A DNA stretch of 64,000 nucleotides from Azophilus sp965247035. GTDB lineage: Bacteria > Pseudomonadota > Gammaproteobacteria > Pseudomonadales > Azotimanducaceae. The stretch spans positions 434,001 to 498,000 of the forward strand of contig CBDFGJ010000001.1 of assembly GCA_965247035.1 (NCBI GenBank), given 5' to 3'. The notes beneath the pieces were generated by a model. That model saw nothing but the letters and a program-made list of their open reading frames with translations, was not told the DNA's origin and searched no databases. Both the position numbers and the translations under genes were made by a program. Below are positions 18,556 to 28,406 of this stretch, in pieces (position 1 is the stretch's first letter; the number at the start of each line of letters is the position of its first letter).

Positions 18556-20088
18556 CTATAAAGGAATGTTTCCGTGCTTGCGCCAAGGGTTCTCCAACCT
18601 CTTATCGCGCAGCATGGCGAACGACTTGCAAATGCGGTCACGGCTCAGGCGCGGTTCAATCACGTCGTCGAGGTAGCCACGGCTGGCGGCGATGAAGGGG
18701 TTGGCGAACTTGCTCTGGTACTCGTCGGTGCGGGCCTGGATCAGCTGCCCATCGTTCTTGTCTTTGCGGAAGATGATCTCGACCGCGCCCTTAGCGCCCA
18801 TGACGGCGATCTCCGCGCTCGGCCAAGCGAAGTTCACATCGCCGCGCAAGTGCTTTGACGCCATAACGTCGTAGGCGCCGCCGTAGGCTTTGCGGGTGAT
18901 GAGCGTGACCTTGGGCACGGTGCATTCGGCGTAGGCGTATAGCAGCTTGGCGCCGTTCTTGATGATGCCACCATATTCCTGGGCCGTGCCCGGCATGAAA
19001 CCAGGCACATCCACTAGAGTGAGGATGGGGATGTTGAAGGCGTCGCAGAAGCGCACGAAACGGGCGCCTTTCTTGGATGAATCGATGTCTAGGCAACCGG
19101 CAAGCACCATCGGCTGGTTGGCGACCACGCCAACCGAGGCGCCTTGCAGTCGAATGAAGCCGATGAGGATGTTTGGCGCGTAGTTCGGTTGAAGTTCAAA
19201 GAACTCCCCTTCATCGGCCACCGCAACGATAGCTTCGTGGATGTCGTAAGGTTTGGCTGGGTCCGTTGGCACCAAGGTGTCGAGTGCCGGCGTGATGCGG
19301 TTCGCCGGGTCCTGTGTGGGCCAGCGCGGCGGCTTTTCCCGGTTGTTTGCCGGCAGGTAGTCGAAAAATCGGCGGGCGAGCAGCAGAGCTTCCACATCGT
19401 TGGCGATGGCCAAGTCCGCCACCCCGGACTTCTTGGCGTGAATGCTGGCGCCGCCTAGCTGCTCCGGCGTCACCACTTCATGGGTCACCGTCTTCACCAC
19501 ATCCGGGCCGGTGACGAACATGTAGGATGAGTCCTCAACCATGAAGATGAAGTCTGTCATGGCGGGCGAATAGACCGCGCCGCCGGCACAGGGTCCCATA
19601 ATGACTGACAGCTGGGGCACCACCCCGGAAGCCAAGACATTGCGCTGAAAAATCTCGGCGTAGCCGCCTAGGGAGGCCACCCCCTCTTGAATTCTGGCGC
19701 CGCCGGAGTCATTCAGGCCGATGATGGGCGCTCCCACCTTCATGGCTTGGTCGAGCACCTTGCAGATCTTCTCGGCGTGGGCCTCGGAAAGCGCCCCGCC
19801 GAACACCGTGAAGTCTTGGCTGAACACGAACACCAAACGGCCGTTGATGGTGCCGTAGCCGGTCACGACACCATCGCCGGGAATCTTCTGCCTATCCATG
19901 CCGAAGTCGTTGCTGCGGTGCTCAACGAACCGGTCCCATTCCTCAAAGCTGCCTTCGTCAAGCAACAGGCTCAAACGCTCCCGCGCCGTCAGCTTGCCCT
20001 TGGCGTGCTGCTGCTCGATGCGCCGTTCGCCGCCGCCGAGCAAGGCCGCGGCGGCCTTCTCCCTAAGCTGTTCGCTGTTGTTTCGCAT
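18556..20088 (-). CDS. pccB: Propionyl-CoA carboxylase, carboxyltransferase subunit
   Basis: 510 residues from the ATG at 20088 (MRNNSEQLREKAAAAL). It is a crotonase-fold carboxyltransferase that moves CO2 from carboxybiotin to propionyl-CoA. Motifs: GKLTARERLSLLLDEGSFEE, GLNDSGGARIQEGVASLGGY, GPCAGGAVYSPAMTDF, NILIGFIRLQG, DVPGFMPGTAQEYGGII and ITRKAYGGAYDVMASKHL. The DVPGF...ITRKAYGGAY region with D near the acyl pocket is more PccB-like than AccD-like. It is followed at 7 bp by pccA and preceded 19 bp away by gltD. Confidence 0.94.
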   Translation of the reverse strand: MRNNSEQLREKAAAALLGGGERRIEQQHAKGKLTARERLSLLLDEGSFEEWDRFVEHRSNDFGMDRQKIPGDGVVTGYGTINGRLVFVFSQDFTVFGGALSEAHAEKICKVLDQAMKVGAPIIGLNDSGGARIQEGVASLGGYAEIFQRNVLASGVVPQLSVIMGPCAGGAVYSPAMTDFIFMVEDSSYMFVTGPDVVKTVTHEVVTPEQLGGASIHAKKSGVADLAIANDVEALLLARRFFDYLPANNREKPPRWPTQDPANRITPALDTLVPTDPAKPYDIHEAIVAVADEGEFFELQPNYAPNILIGFIRLQGASVGVVANQPMVLAGCLDIDSSKKGARFVRFCDAFNIPILTLVDVPGFMPGTAQEYGGIIKNGAKLLYAYAECTVPKVTLITRKAYGGAYDVMASKHLRGDVNFAWPSAEIAVMGAKGAVEIIFRKDKNDGQLIQARTDEYQSKFANPFIAASRGYLDDVIEPRLSRDRICKSFAMLRDKRLENPWRKHGNIPL

Positions 20089-20107
20089 GATGGTTGGCCC
20101 GCCCCAA

Positions 20108-21571
20108 TCAGGGCAGTTCGGTTTCTCCCATGAGGTAGCGGTCAACTTCGCGAGCCGCTTCCCGGCCTTCGTTGATCGCCCGCACGACTAGGGATTGGCC
20201 CCGTCGGCAGTCGCCGGCGGCGAATACCTTCTCTACGTTGGTTTGATATTCGCCATATTCGGCTTGGTAGTTGCTGCGGCCATCGCATTGCAGGCCAAGG
20301 GCGTCGGAGACTTGGTGCTCCGGCCCAAGGAAGCCGAGGGCGAGCAGCACCAAATCCGCAGGCCAAGTCCGCTCCGTGCCGGGAACGTTGACGAACTTGC
20401 CGTTTTCCAAGCGGGCCTCCAACGTGCGAACGGCCTTGACCTGTCCGTCATCGCCGCCCACGAACTCCGTTGATGAGATCAAAAACAGCCGCGGATCACG
20501 ACCGAACTTGGCGGCGGATTCCTCATGGGCGTAGTCGACCCGAAAGATCGCTGGCCAGGTTGGCCAAGGGTTGCTTGGCGCGCGTTCAGCGGGGGGGCGG
20601 GGAAAGAGCTCGAAATTAACCAAGCTGGCGCAGCCGTGGCGCAGCGAGGTGCCGATGCAGTCAGCGCCGGTGTCGCCGCCGCCAATGACGACCACATGCT
20701 TATCCTTGGCGGAGATGAAGGCCCCGTCGGCAAAGTTGGAGTCGAGCAGGCTCTTGGTGTTCTGGGTGAGGAACGTCATGGCGAAGTGAACGCCGCCGAG
20801 GTCGTGTCCGGGGATGGGCAAATCCCGAGGCTTGGTGGCGCCGGTGGCCAGAACCAAGGCGTCGTACTCATCAATGAGGGTGCGGACGTCGATGCTGCCG
20901 TCGCCGCCATCGGCAACCGAGGCTCCGGCATGGAACCTGATGCCTTCCTCGCGCATGAGTTCAAGGCGGCGCTCCACCACCGCGACCTTGTCGAGCTTCA
21001 TGTTGGGGATGCCGTACATCAACAGCCCGCCGATGCGGTCCGCTCGCTCGAACACCGCCACTTCGTGGCCAGATCGGTTGAGTTGCTGCGCGGCGGCCAA
21101 CCCGGCCGGGCCGGACCCGACCACAGCCACCCGCCGGCTGGTTCTTTTCCTAGGCGGTTCGGGCACCACCCAACCTTCGGCAAAGCCGCGGTCGATGATG
21201 GCCATTTCAATGTTCTTGATGGTCACTGCCGGGTCCGTGATGCCAAGCACGCAAGCGCCTTCGCATGGGGCTGGGCAGACACGGCCCGTGAACTCCGGGA
21301 AGTTGTTGGTTTTGTGCAAACGTTCAAGCGCTTCCCGCCAGTGTTGCCGATAGACCAAGTCATTCCATTCGGGAATGAGGTTGTGGATGGGGCAGCCGTC
21401 GTCGGATTGGCAGAAGGGAACGCCACAGTCCATGCAGCGCGCCCCTTGGATGGCGAGGCGGGCGGGGTTGTGCTCCGTATAGATTTCGTTGAAATCCAGC
21501 AAACGGGCGGCAGCATCCCGGTAGGGGGCCGCATTGCGGTCGAACTCCATGAAACCGGTGGGCTTACCCAT
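20108..21571 (-). CDS. gltD: Glutamate synthase small subunit
   Basis: 487 residues. This is the NADPH-dependent FAD subunit that feeds electrons to GltB. The N-terminal cysteine-rich Fe-S region has GARCMDCGVPFCQSDDGCP and GRVCPAPCEGACVLGI. The FAD motif is VAVVGSGPAGLAAAQQLNRSG (near residue 147) and the NAD(P) motif is VVVIGGGDTGADCIGTSLRHG. The C-terminus has VFAAGDCRRGQSLVVRAI. It follows gltB with a 229 bp spacer containing direct repeats. The stop lies 19 bp from pccB, so read-through into pccBA is possible. Confidence 0.95.
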   Translation of the reverse strand: MGKPTGFMEFDRNAAPYRDAAARLLDFNEIYTEHNPARLAIQGARCMDCGVPFCQSDDGCPIHNLIPEWNDLVYRQHWREALERLHKTNNFPEFTGRVCPAPCEGACVLGITDPAVTIKNIEMAIIDRGFAEGWVVPEPPRKRTSRRVAVVGSGPAGLAAAQQLNRSGHEVAVFERADRIGGLLMYGIPNMKLDKVAVVERRLELMREEGIRFHAGASVADGGDGSIDVRTLIDEYDALVLATGATKPRDLPIPGHDLGGVHFAMTFLTQNTKSLLDSNFADGAFISAKDKHVVVIGGGDTGADCIGTSLRHGCASLVNFELFPRPPAERAPSNPWPTWPAIFRVDYAHEESAAKFGRDPRLFLISSTEFVGGDDGQVKAVRTLEARLENGKFVNVPGTERTWPADLVLLALGFLGPEHQVSDALGLQCDGRSNYQAEYGEYQTNVEKVFAAGDCRRGQSLVVRAINEGREAAREVDRYLMGETELP

Positions 21572-21639
21572 TGGCGTTTCGGCTAGCCAATGCGGTTGTT
21601 CCAGTTCGCAAAGCAGTTCCTGCTGGGAATAAAGCGCGT

Positions 21640-21752
21640 CCTTGCGGACGGAACCTGCCGTCTAAAGGCGTGGCGACGAGCATACCGACAACATCCCCCG
21701 CGCTGTTCGCGATTGGCGGACGGAACCCGCCGTCTAAGGGCGTGGCAACAGA
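21640..21752. repeat. Two 36-bp direct repeats between gltB and gltD
   Basis: Near-identical blocks at about 21652-21675 and 21716-21743 carry CGGACGGAACC(T/C)GCCGTCTAA(A/G)GGCGTGGC. They are about 62 bp apart in the 229 bp spacer of the gltBD pair. No protein-coding reading is convincing. They could form RNA hairpins or be a relic duplication. Confidence 0.5.
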
Positions 21753-21800
21753 CAAAACTCGACTCATCAATAACCCTAAATTGTGCGTCAAAGACCAGCT

Positions 21801-24800
21801 TCAGCCAGCGGCGATCGCTGCTTTGCGTTGCTCCAGCACCCGCTTATAGTCCACGGGCATCACTTTGACGAACTCCGTAAGGCGCGGGCGCCAGTTTGCA
21901 AGCAGGCGCTCGGCGACGGTCGAGCCGGTGTAGCGGAAGTGGGCCTCAACCATCCCCCGCAATTGGCTGATGTCCTCAGCCGCGGACACGGGTTCGAGAA
22001 CCACCATGTCTGGGTTGCACAGCTCAGCAAAGGCGCCTTGCGGATTCCAGACATAGGCGATGCCGCCGCTCATGCCGGCGGCGAAGTTGCGGCCCGTGGG
22101 GCCGAGGACGGCGACCCGGCCGCCGGTCATGTATTCGCAGCCGTGGTCGCCGACGCCTTCCACCACCGCCACCCCGCCGCTGTTGCGTACGCAGAAGCGC
22201 TCCGCCGCCACGCCGCGGAAGTAGCACTCGCCGCTGGTTGCGCCGTACAAGGCCACGTTGCCGATGAGGATGTTGTGCTCCGCCACAAACTGAGACCCCT
22301 TGGGCGGGTAGATGATGATGCGTCCGCCGGAGAGGCCCTTGCCGACGTAGTCGTTGGCGTCTCCCTCTACCTCCAAGGTGACACCTCGGGCCAACCAGCA
22401 GCCAAAGCTCTGGCCGGCGCTGCCGTTGAACTTGAAACGGATGGCATCGTCCGGCAACGGCTCAAGCCGGGCCTGGGTCACGATGTGATGGGACAGCATG
22501 GCGCCCACCACCCGATTGGTGTTGACGATGGGCAATTCCTCGCGCACCTTCTCGCCATTGGTCAAGGCTGGCGTTGCCAGTTCAATCAGTTTGTGGTCGA
22601 GCGCCTTGTCAAGAGCATGGTTCTGGTCGTGCATGGCGTAGCTGCCAAGAAATTCGGGCGGCTCCTCAGCCGGCATGAGTAGGTCGCTTAGGTCTAGGCC
22701 GCGCGCCTTCCAGTGCGTCACCTCCGCCTGCACATCCAGGGCGTCCGCTCGCCCAACCATCTCGTCGATCGTGCGGAAGCCGAGTTGGGCCATGATTTGG
22801 CGCAATTCCTTGGCGACCATAAAGAGGTAGTTGATGACGTGCTCCGGCTGGCCGTTGAATTTCTGCCGCAGGATGGGATCTTGGGTGGCGATGCCCACCG
22901 GACAGGTGTTCAGATGGCACTTGCGCATCATGATGCAGCCTAGAGTGACCAAGGGAGCGGTGGCGAAGCCAAATTCCTCCGCACCGAGCAGGCAAGCGAT
23001 GGCGACATCGCGCCCGGTCTTGATTTGACCGTCGGTCTGCAGCACCACACGGGAGCGCAAGTTGTTGCGCACGAGCGTTTGATGGGCCTCAGCTATCCCC
23101 AATTCCCAAGGCAGGCCGGCATGCTTTATTGAGGTGAGGGGAGAGGCGCCGGTGCCGCCGGAGTCCCCGGCAATGACCAAGTGGTCGGCGCGCGCCTTGA
23201 CCACGCCGACGGCCACCGCGCCCACGCCTACTTCAGCGCCGAGTTTGACGCTGATGCGGGCTTGCGGGTTGCCGTTCTTCAAGTCATGGATGAGTTGGGC
23301 GATGTCTTCAATGGAGTAGATGTCATGGTGCGGTGGCGGGCTGATGAGGCCAACTCCAGAGGTTGAATGGCGGATGCTGGCGATCACGTCGTCCACCTTG
23401 TGCCCCGGCAACTCGCCACCTTCGCCGGGCTTGGCTCCCTGCACGATCTTGATTTGAAGTTGGTCGGCGTTGGCTAGGTAGTTGATGGTGACGCCAAACC
23501 GGCCGCTGGCCACCTGCTTGATGGCGCTGCGCTTGGAATCGCCGTTGGGCAGTGGTTGAAAGCGCCGGGCGTCCTCGCCGCCTTCGCCGGTGTTCGATTT
23601 GCCGCCAATTCGGTTCATGGCGATGGCCAAGGCTTCGTGCGACTCGGCGCTGATGGAGCCGAAGCTCATCGCGCCGGTGGCGAAGCGCTTGACGATCTCC
23701 GTATCCGGCACCACCTCACTGAGATCTATGGCGGGGCCGGGAGGCTTGAACTCAAGCAAGCCGCGCAGGGCGGGGTGAGCGGTGCTCACGCCATTGGCCC
23801 GTTCGGCGAAGCGCCAGTAAGCGTCTTCGTTGTTGGCGCGGGCCGCCACTTGCAGTTCGGCGATGGTCTGCGGGTCCCACATGTGGGTGTCGCCATGTTG
23901 GCGCCAGTGGAAATCGCCCGGGTTCGGCAGCCCCGCCAGCTTGTTGCTGCGGCTTGGGTAGCCAAGACGGTGGCGCCGCTGCATTTCCTCGGCCAACACC
24001 TCAAGGCCCACGCCCTGCACTCGGCTGGCGGTGCCCCGGAAGGCGCGCTCGATGACGTCGTCCGCCAGCCCAACGGCCTCGAAAATCTGGGCGCCCTTAT
24101 AGGATTGCATGGTGGAGATGCCCATCTTGGCCATCACCTTGAGCATGCCCTTGGCGACGCCCTTGCGGTAGGCGGCGACAACATCGGCGTCGTCGCCGAT
24201 GTGGGGCGCATCGTTCAAGTAACCCTGCACGCGGGCGTCCCAGAGCGCCTCAAATGCCAAGTATGGGCAGATGGCGTCAGCTCCGTAGCCCATCAACAGG
24301 CAGTGATGATGCACTTCCCGCGCCTCGCCCGTCTCCACGATGATGCCGATGCGGGTGCGCTCATGCTGCTGCACCAAGTGATGATGCACCGCGCCGACCG
24401 CTAGCAGGGCACTGACGGGCGCTAGGTCGGCATCCGTCGCCCGGTCGGAGAGCACGATCAGGTTGTAGCCATCGGCTATGGCTTGGCTGGCCTCTGCGCA
24501 AATGCGATCAAGCGCTTGGCGCAGGGCGGTCTCGCCGCCGCTGGCGGGGAAACAGATGTCGATGGTCGCGCAGCGCCAGCCCCGGTAGTCCAAGTGCTTG
24601 ATGGAGGCCAACTCCTCGTTGGACAGAATCGGATGGGGAATGCGTAGCCGATGGGCATGGGCCTCGGTTGTTTCAAGCAGGTTCCGTTCCGGCCCGCAAT
24701 AGCATTCCAAGGCCATGATGACTTCCTCTCGAATGGAGTCTATGGCCGGATTGGTCACTTGGGCGAAGCGCTGCTTGAAGTAGTCATAGAGCATGCGCGG

Positions 24801-26372
24801 CTTGTCCGACATCACCGCGAGCGCCGCATCGTTGCCCATGGACCCCAACGGGTCGCGCAACTCCTTGGCGAGCGGCAGCAGCATGATCTGCATCGTTTCC
24901 ACTGTGTAGCCAAAGGCGTTCATGCGCGCCTTCAAGGTGGACTTATCGGTCGGCGGCGGATGAGCGGCGGGCAGTTCAGCCAAGTCAAGGCGTTGGTTTG
25001 CCAGCCAGTCTTCGTAGGGCCGGGCGTTGGCCCATTCGGCCTTGATCTCCGCATCCGGGATCATGCGGCCTTGACTAAAATCGATGAGGAAGATGCGCCC
25101 TGGATGCAGGCGACCTTTCTCCACCACTCGTTCGGGCGCGACCCCCACCACGCCCGTCTCCGACGCCATGATGCACTTGCCATCGTCGGTGATCAGGTAG
25201 CGACTCGGCCTTAGCCCGTTGCGGTCGAGCACTGCACCGATGTAGGTGCCATCGGTGAAGACGATGGAGGCTGGGCCGTCCCAAGGCTCCATCAGGCAGG
25301 AGTGGTATTCATAGAAGGCACGCTTGGCTCGGTCCATGCCGCGGTGTTGCTGCCAAGCTTCCGGGATCATCATCAACACCGCTTCCTGCAGCTTGCGGCC
25401 AGTCATCAGCAGAAATTCGAGGACGTTGTCGAAGGTTCCGGAATCCGAGCAATCCGGCTCGACCACGGGAAACAGTTTCTGCAGGTCTTCGCCGAACAGC
25501 TTGGAACGAAGAACGCCCTCGCGGGAGTTCATGGAGTTTTGATTGCCGAGCAGGGTGTTGATCTCGCCGTTGTGGCACATGAATCGATTGGGCTGGGCAC
25601 GGTCCCAAGAAGGAAAGGTGTTGGTGCTGAACCGCGAATGCACCATCGCCAGATGCGATTCAAAATCCTCTGCGGTGAGGTCGCTGTAGAAGGGAGCGAG
25701 CTGGGCCGGCGTCAGCATGCCCTTGTAGACAATGACCTTGGATGACAGCGAGCAGATGTAGAATAGCTTGCGTTGCGCTAGGCATTGATCGTTGCGCAGC
25801 AGGTGTGTGGCGTGCTTGCGGATGAGGTAGAGCTTGCGTTCGAAGGCGTCGCCCCGCACGCCGCTGGCGCCTATGAAGAGTTGCTCAATGTGCGGCATCG
25901 CCGCAAGGGCAGCCTTGCCGATGTTGGCGGCTTCCGGTTGCACCGGCAACGGCCGCCAGCCGAGGCTGAGCTGGCCAGCGGCGGCGATTTCGTTGGCAAG
26001 CAGAGCCTTGCAGTGGCTGCGCTCCTTAGCATCTTGGGGCAGAAACACGATGCCGACCCCATAGCCGCCTTGCGGCAACGCGCCAACGCCAAGCTCGTCC
26101 GCCGCAACTCGGGCCATGAAGCGATGTGGCAGCCCAAGCAGAATGCCGGCGCCATCGCCCGTGTTCTGCTCATAGCCCAAGCCGCCGCGATGCTCCATGC
26201 AGCAGTTCATGGACAGGGCGGATTCAACGATTTCGCGGCTCGGTCGGGCCTTGATGTCGCAGATGAAGCCGACGCCGCAGCTATCCCGCTCGAAGGCGGG
26301 ATCGTACAGGCCCCGTTTGGCGGGAAACCCACCAAGCGGATTGTCGGTTTGCTTGCGGTTGCTAGCTGTCAT
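21801..26372 (-). CDS. gltB: Glutamate synthase large subunit
   Basis: 1,523 residues, the usual GltB size. It makes two glutamates from glutamine and 2-oxoglutarate. The class II amidotransferase nucleophile is the cysteine in FERDSCGVGFICDIKA (near residue 32); the preceding residues are a propeptide. The central and FMN domains carry FATGAMSFGSISAESH, GEGGEDARRFQPLPNGDSKR and GGTGASPLTSIKHAGLPWELG. The 3Fe-4S cysteines lie in LGCIMMRKCHLNTCPVG. The C-terminal beta-helix is glycine-rich (GVGDHGCEYMTGGRVAVLG). It is upstream of gltD. Confidence 0.96.
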   Translation of the reverse strand: MTASNRKQTDNPLGGFPAKRGLYDPAFERDSCGVGFICDIKARPSREIVESALSMNCCMEHRGGLGYEQNTGDGAGILLGLPHRFMARVAADELGVGALPQGGYGVGIVFLPQDAKERSHCKALLANEIAAAGQLSLGWRPLPVQPEAANIGKAALAAMPHIEQLFIGASGVRGDAFERKLYLIRKHATHLLRNDQCLAQRKLFYICSLSSKVIVYKGMLTPAQLAPFYSDLTAEDFESHLAMVHSRFSTNTFPSWDRAQPNRFMCHNGEINTLLGNQNSMNSREGVLRSKLFGEDLQKLFPVVEPDCSDSGTFDNVLEFLLMTGRKLQEAVLMMIPEAWQQHRGMDRAKRAFYEYHSCLMEPWDGPASIVFTDGTYIGAVLDRNGLRPSRYLITDDGKCIMASETGVVGVAPERVVEKGRLHPGRIFLIDFSQGRMIPDAEIKAEWANARPYEDWLANQRLDLAELPAAHPPPTDKSTLKARMNAFGYTVETMQIMLLPLAKELRDPLGSMGNDAALAVMSDKPRMLYDYFKQRFAQVTNPAIDSIREEVIMALECYCGPERNLLETTEAHAHRLRIPHPILSNEELASIKHLDYRGWRCATIDICFPASGGETALRQALDRICAEASQAIADGYNLIVLSDRATDADLAPVSALLAVGAVHHHLVQQHERTRIGIIVETGEAREVHHHCLLMGYGADAICPYLAFEALWDARVQGYLNDAPHIGDDADVVAAYRKGVAKGMLKVMAKMGISTMQSYKGAQIFEAVGLADDVIERAFRGTASRVQGVGLEVLAEEMQRRHRLGYPSRSNKLAGLPNPGDFHWRQHGDTHMWDPQTIAELQVAARANNEDAYWRFAERANGVSTAHPALRGLLEFKPPGPAIDLSEVVPDTEIVKRFATGAMSFGSISAESHEALAIAMNRIGGKSNTGEGGEDARRFQPLPNGDSKRSAIKQVASGRFGVTINYLANADQLQIKIVQGAKPGEGGELPGHKVDDVIASIRHSTSGVGLISPPPHHDIYSIEDIAQLIHDLKNGNPQARISVKLGAEVGVGAVAVGVVKARADHLVIAGDSGGTGASPLTSIKHAGLPWELGIAEAHQTLVRNNLRSRVVLQTDGQIKTGRDVAIACLLGAEEFGFATAPLVTLGCIMMRKCHLNTCPVGIATQDPILRQKFNGQPEHVINYLFMVAKELRQIMAQLGFRTIDEMVGRADALDVQAEVTHWKARGLDLSDLLMPAEEPPEFLGSYAMHDQNHALDKALDHKLIELATPALTNGEKVREELPIVNTNRVVGAMLSHHIVTQARLEPLPDDAIRFKFNGSAGQSFGCWLARGVTLEVEGDANDYVGKGLSGGRIIIYPPKGSQFVAEHNILIGNVALYGATSGECYFRGVAAERFCVRNSGGVAVVEGVGDHGCEYMTGGRVAVLGPTGRNFAAGMSGGIAYVWNPQGAFAELCNPDMVVLEPVSAAEDISQLRGMVEAHFRYTGSTVAERLLANWRPRLTEFVKVMPVDYKRVLEQRKAAIAAG

Positions 26373-26689
26373 CTGCGTTAGTCGGCACCTATTAAGCCTT
26401 CATAAATCTTCAAGGTTGTGGGTGTATGTGGACTCATTCAAGGCAATTCCACCGGGGCAATTCTGCAAAAGTTGTTCAATCACGCACGGGTTGCCAACTG
26501 GTGCAAGTTGGCGTGCGCATCAGGGCAACGGGCCACCCGCGTAAAAGTGCGAATCGCAAAGCCTCTCAGAAATTCCGGCTTGAATCAAGCGTAGCGATTC
26601 AAGGGTAGGGCAATGGACGCACAGGATTTTGCGATGGCATTCAATTCGACGTGGGAACCTTTGCGGTATCCGTTTTTTGTGGAGCTGCG

Positions 26690-26865
26690 TTAAACGGGGC
26701 GGGCCTGATCGTTATTGGCTTCCGAGAGGGCTTTGCGGTGCTTACCTACCGGCGCACGGCCCCGTCGTCGTGCTAGGGGATGGGCGCGGGCACGAGCTTC
26801 ACGCGCCGGCGGGTAAGCCCCGCAGCCTTCCCTACTTCAGATCCAGCCGTTCGCATTGGACTTAG
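26690..26865 (-). repeat. Hairpin repeat family B, copy 3
   Basis: This copy is opposite in orientation to those at 14.1 and 35.8 kb. Landmarks on the plus strand are GGGCCTGATCG, then GAGGGCTTTGCGG, TACCGGCGCAC, GGGGATGGGCGC and GCGCCGGCGGGTAAG. The outer arms still pair partly. It sits directly before the family A partial copy at 26867. The rest of the 710 bp gap upstream of gltB (26373-26689) shows no gene. Confidence 0.6.
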
Positions 26866-26866
26866 G

Positions 26867-27003
26867 GAACCTCTGATTAACTTCCAAGGATTGGCCATCG
26901 CATGGTGGATGGAATCATTTATCTTTTATTCTCAATAACTGACACGCCATCGAAAAAAACTGGCCTTGTTGCGCTGCGAAAACCTGCGAATATTTCAGAA
27001 GCT
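26867..27003 (+). repeat. Dispersed repeat family A, copy 4 (left end only)
   Basis: About 135 bp match the reverse complement of 57735-57897: GGGAACCTCTGATT at the left edge, GATTGGCCATCGC, GGAATCATTTATC, then GTTGCGCTGCGAAAACCTGCG and TTTCAGAA. The right half of the element (the block shared with 2.6 and 59.5 kb) is absent. It lies between family B copy 3 and the GNAT gene. Confidence 0.7.
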
Positions 27004-27082
27004 TCCTAGTTCTGTTGCTTGCGCGACAGCGAGGTGGCTTGCCGCTGTGGGTGGCTCAGATAAGTCAAACCGCCGACGGCGT

Positions 27083-27823
27083 TTAGAGCGCGATTCGATA
27101 CCAAGATGCGTACTGCTCCTGAAACCCGAGCTTCGGGTACAGCGCTCGGGCGGCCTCGTTGTCTTGCGCCACCTGCAGGTAGGCGGTGGAGGCACCTTGC
27201 ACCCAACCCCAATGCAGGGCGCTTTGCAGCAGTTCCTCAGCGAAGCCCTGCCGCCGACACTCGGGATGGGTGATGACGTCGAACAACCCCAGCAGGTCAC
27301 GCTCAACCACGCCCAGACCGCAAGCTAGGGTCCGCTTCCCATCGCGGATGACCGCGTGAGCGCATTCAGTGCGGATGGCCCCGAGGATGGAGCCATGCAG
27401 GCGCGAAAATTGCTCCGCCACCCCGGTCAGATCGGCGTAGTGTTGTAGCCACTCCCGCGGCGGCAGAATCGTCCAGCGCGGGGAAAGTGCCAGAGGCTTC
27501 AGCATGGCCGTCAACACTAAGCTGGGGTCGCTGCGACCGTAGCCGCGTTGCCTAAGGTAGTGGTCAAGGGCCTCGTGCTCTGGCGTTGCGCGGAGGTGGA
27601 AGATGCTCTTTAGCCGTTCCCTAGCGTACAGACTCTCGCAGTAGCGGACCTTGCCGACCAAAGGTTGGCTGCTTGGATAGAGCGGGGTCACCGAATTCCC
27701 CCGCTTGGTGTAGCCGCGAGTGAAACGCAGCACCCAGCCGTCAAGCAGCACTTGATGCAGGGCCGGCCAAGAGTTTAGCGAGGCTTCCTCAATGCGGCGG
27801 CGCAGGGGTTCAGTGGCTGTCAA
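27083..27823 (-). CDS. GNAT-family N-acetyltransferase
   Basis: 246 residues. The C-terminal half is a GNAT domain with the acetyl-CoA motif ITHPECRRQGFAEELLQSAL and the closing AYLQVAQDNEAARALYPKLGF. The N-terminal half (NSWPALHQVLLDGWVLRFTR, GYTKRGNSV) matches a common two-part GNAT type. The acceptor substrate is unknown. It is divergent from the NUDIX-mdh pair. Confidence 0.85.
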   Translation of the reverse strand: MTATEPLRRRIEEASLNSWPALHQVLLDGWVLRFTRGYTKRGNSVTPLYPSSQPLVGKVRYCESLYARERLKSIFHLRATPEHEALDHYLRQRGYGRSDPSLVLTAMLKPLALSPRWTILPPREWLQHYADLTGVAEQFSRLHGSILGAIRTECAHAVIRDGKRTLACGLGVVERDLLGLFDVITHPECRRQGFAEELLQSALHWGWVQGASTAYLQVAQDNEAARALYPKLGFQEQYASWYRIAL

Positions 27824-27908
27824 GCGGCCCCTCGTCGCCGCCGACGGGTTTGCACCCTAACCTTCATGCTTGCACCATAGCAGGCCATTGAGAGCCTGCA
27901 AGGAGCAG

Positions 27909-28406
27909 TTGTTGGTCAAATCCGAGAGACACGCCTTTCCCGTGGTCGTACACGTCCTGCTTTGGCGCGCCGACGACATATTTCTGTTGCGCCGCTCAGC
28001 CACCGGCTTCATGGACGGCTACTTCAGCCTTCCCGGTGGCCATCAGCAGTTCGGTGAAAGCGTTAGCGCTGCAGCTCGACGTGAATGCCGTGAGGAGACC
28101 GGGGCTGATCCCCTCGATCTGAAGCCTCGGTTCGTGCTGCCGTACATTTCCGGCGTTCATCAAGGACTTAACTTCGTTTTTCAGGCCCATCGCCTCAATG
28201 GTGAGCCCGGCATCGGTGAGCAGGAATTATTTGACGCCTGCTGCTGGGCGCCGACCGATGCTTTGCCCGCGCCGGTAGCCCCTTGGCTTGTGCAAGCACT
28301 TAAGATAGGGCAAGGTGAGTGGTATCGGGAATTTCATTTGCCCTCACGGGCAAGGCAAGCAACTCAAAGAACTTCCCTTTCAACCAACTTGGAGGAAGAG
28401 CCATGA
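27909..28406 (+). CDS. NUDIX hydrolase
   Basis: About 165 residues from a TTG at 27909 or 27912, which lie 4-7 bp past an AGGAG. A more upstream TTG at 27870 has no ribosome-binding site. The Nudix box is complete: GHQQFGESVSAAARRECREE followed by TGA (G-x5-E-x7-RE-x2-EE-x-G). The SLPGG strand precedes it. It hydrolyses a nucleoside-diphosphate-linked substrate that cannot be specified. Its stop overlaps the mdh start (ATGA at 28403), so translation is coupled. Confidence 0.87.
   Translation: MLVKSERHAFPVVVHVLLWRADDIFLLRRSATGFMDGYFSLPGGHQQFGESVSAAARRECREETGADPLDLKPRFVLPYISGVHQGLNFVFQAHRLNGEPGIGEQELFDACCWAPTDALPAPVAPWLVQALKIGQGEWYREFHLPSRARQATQRTSLSTNLEEEP

Noticed and set aside
20525..21586. 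353-codon plus-strand frame
   Set aside because: Antisense to gltD, with no recognisable product.
21783..22682. 299-codon plus-strand frame
   Set aside because: Antisense to the end of gltB; a shadow frame.
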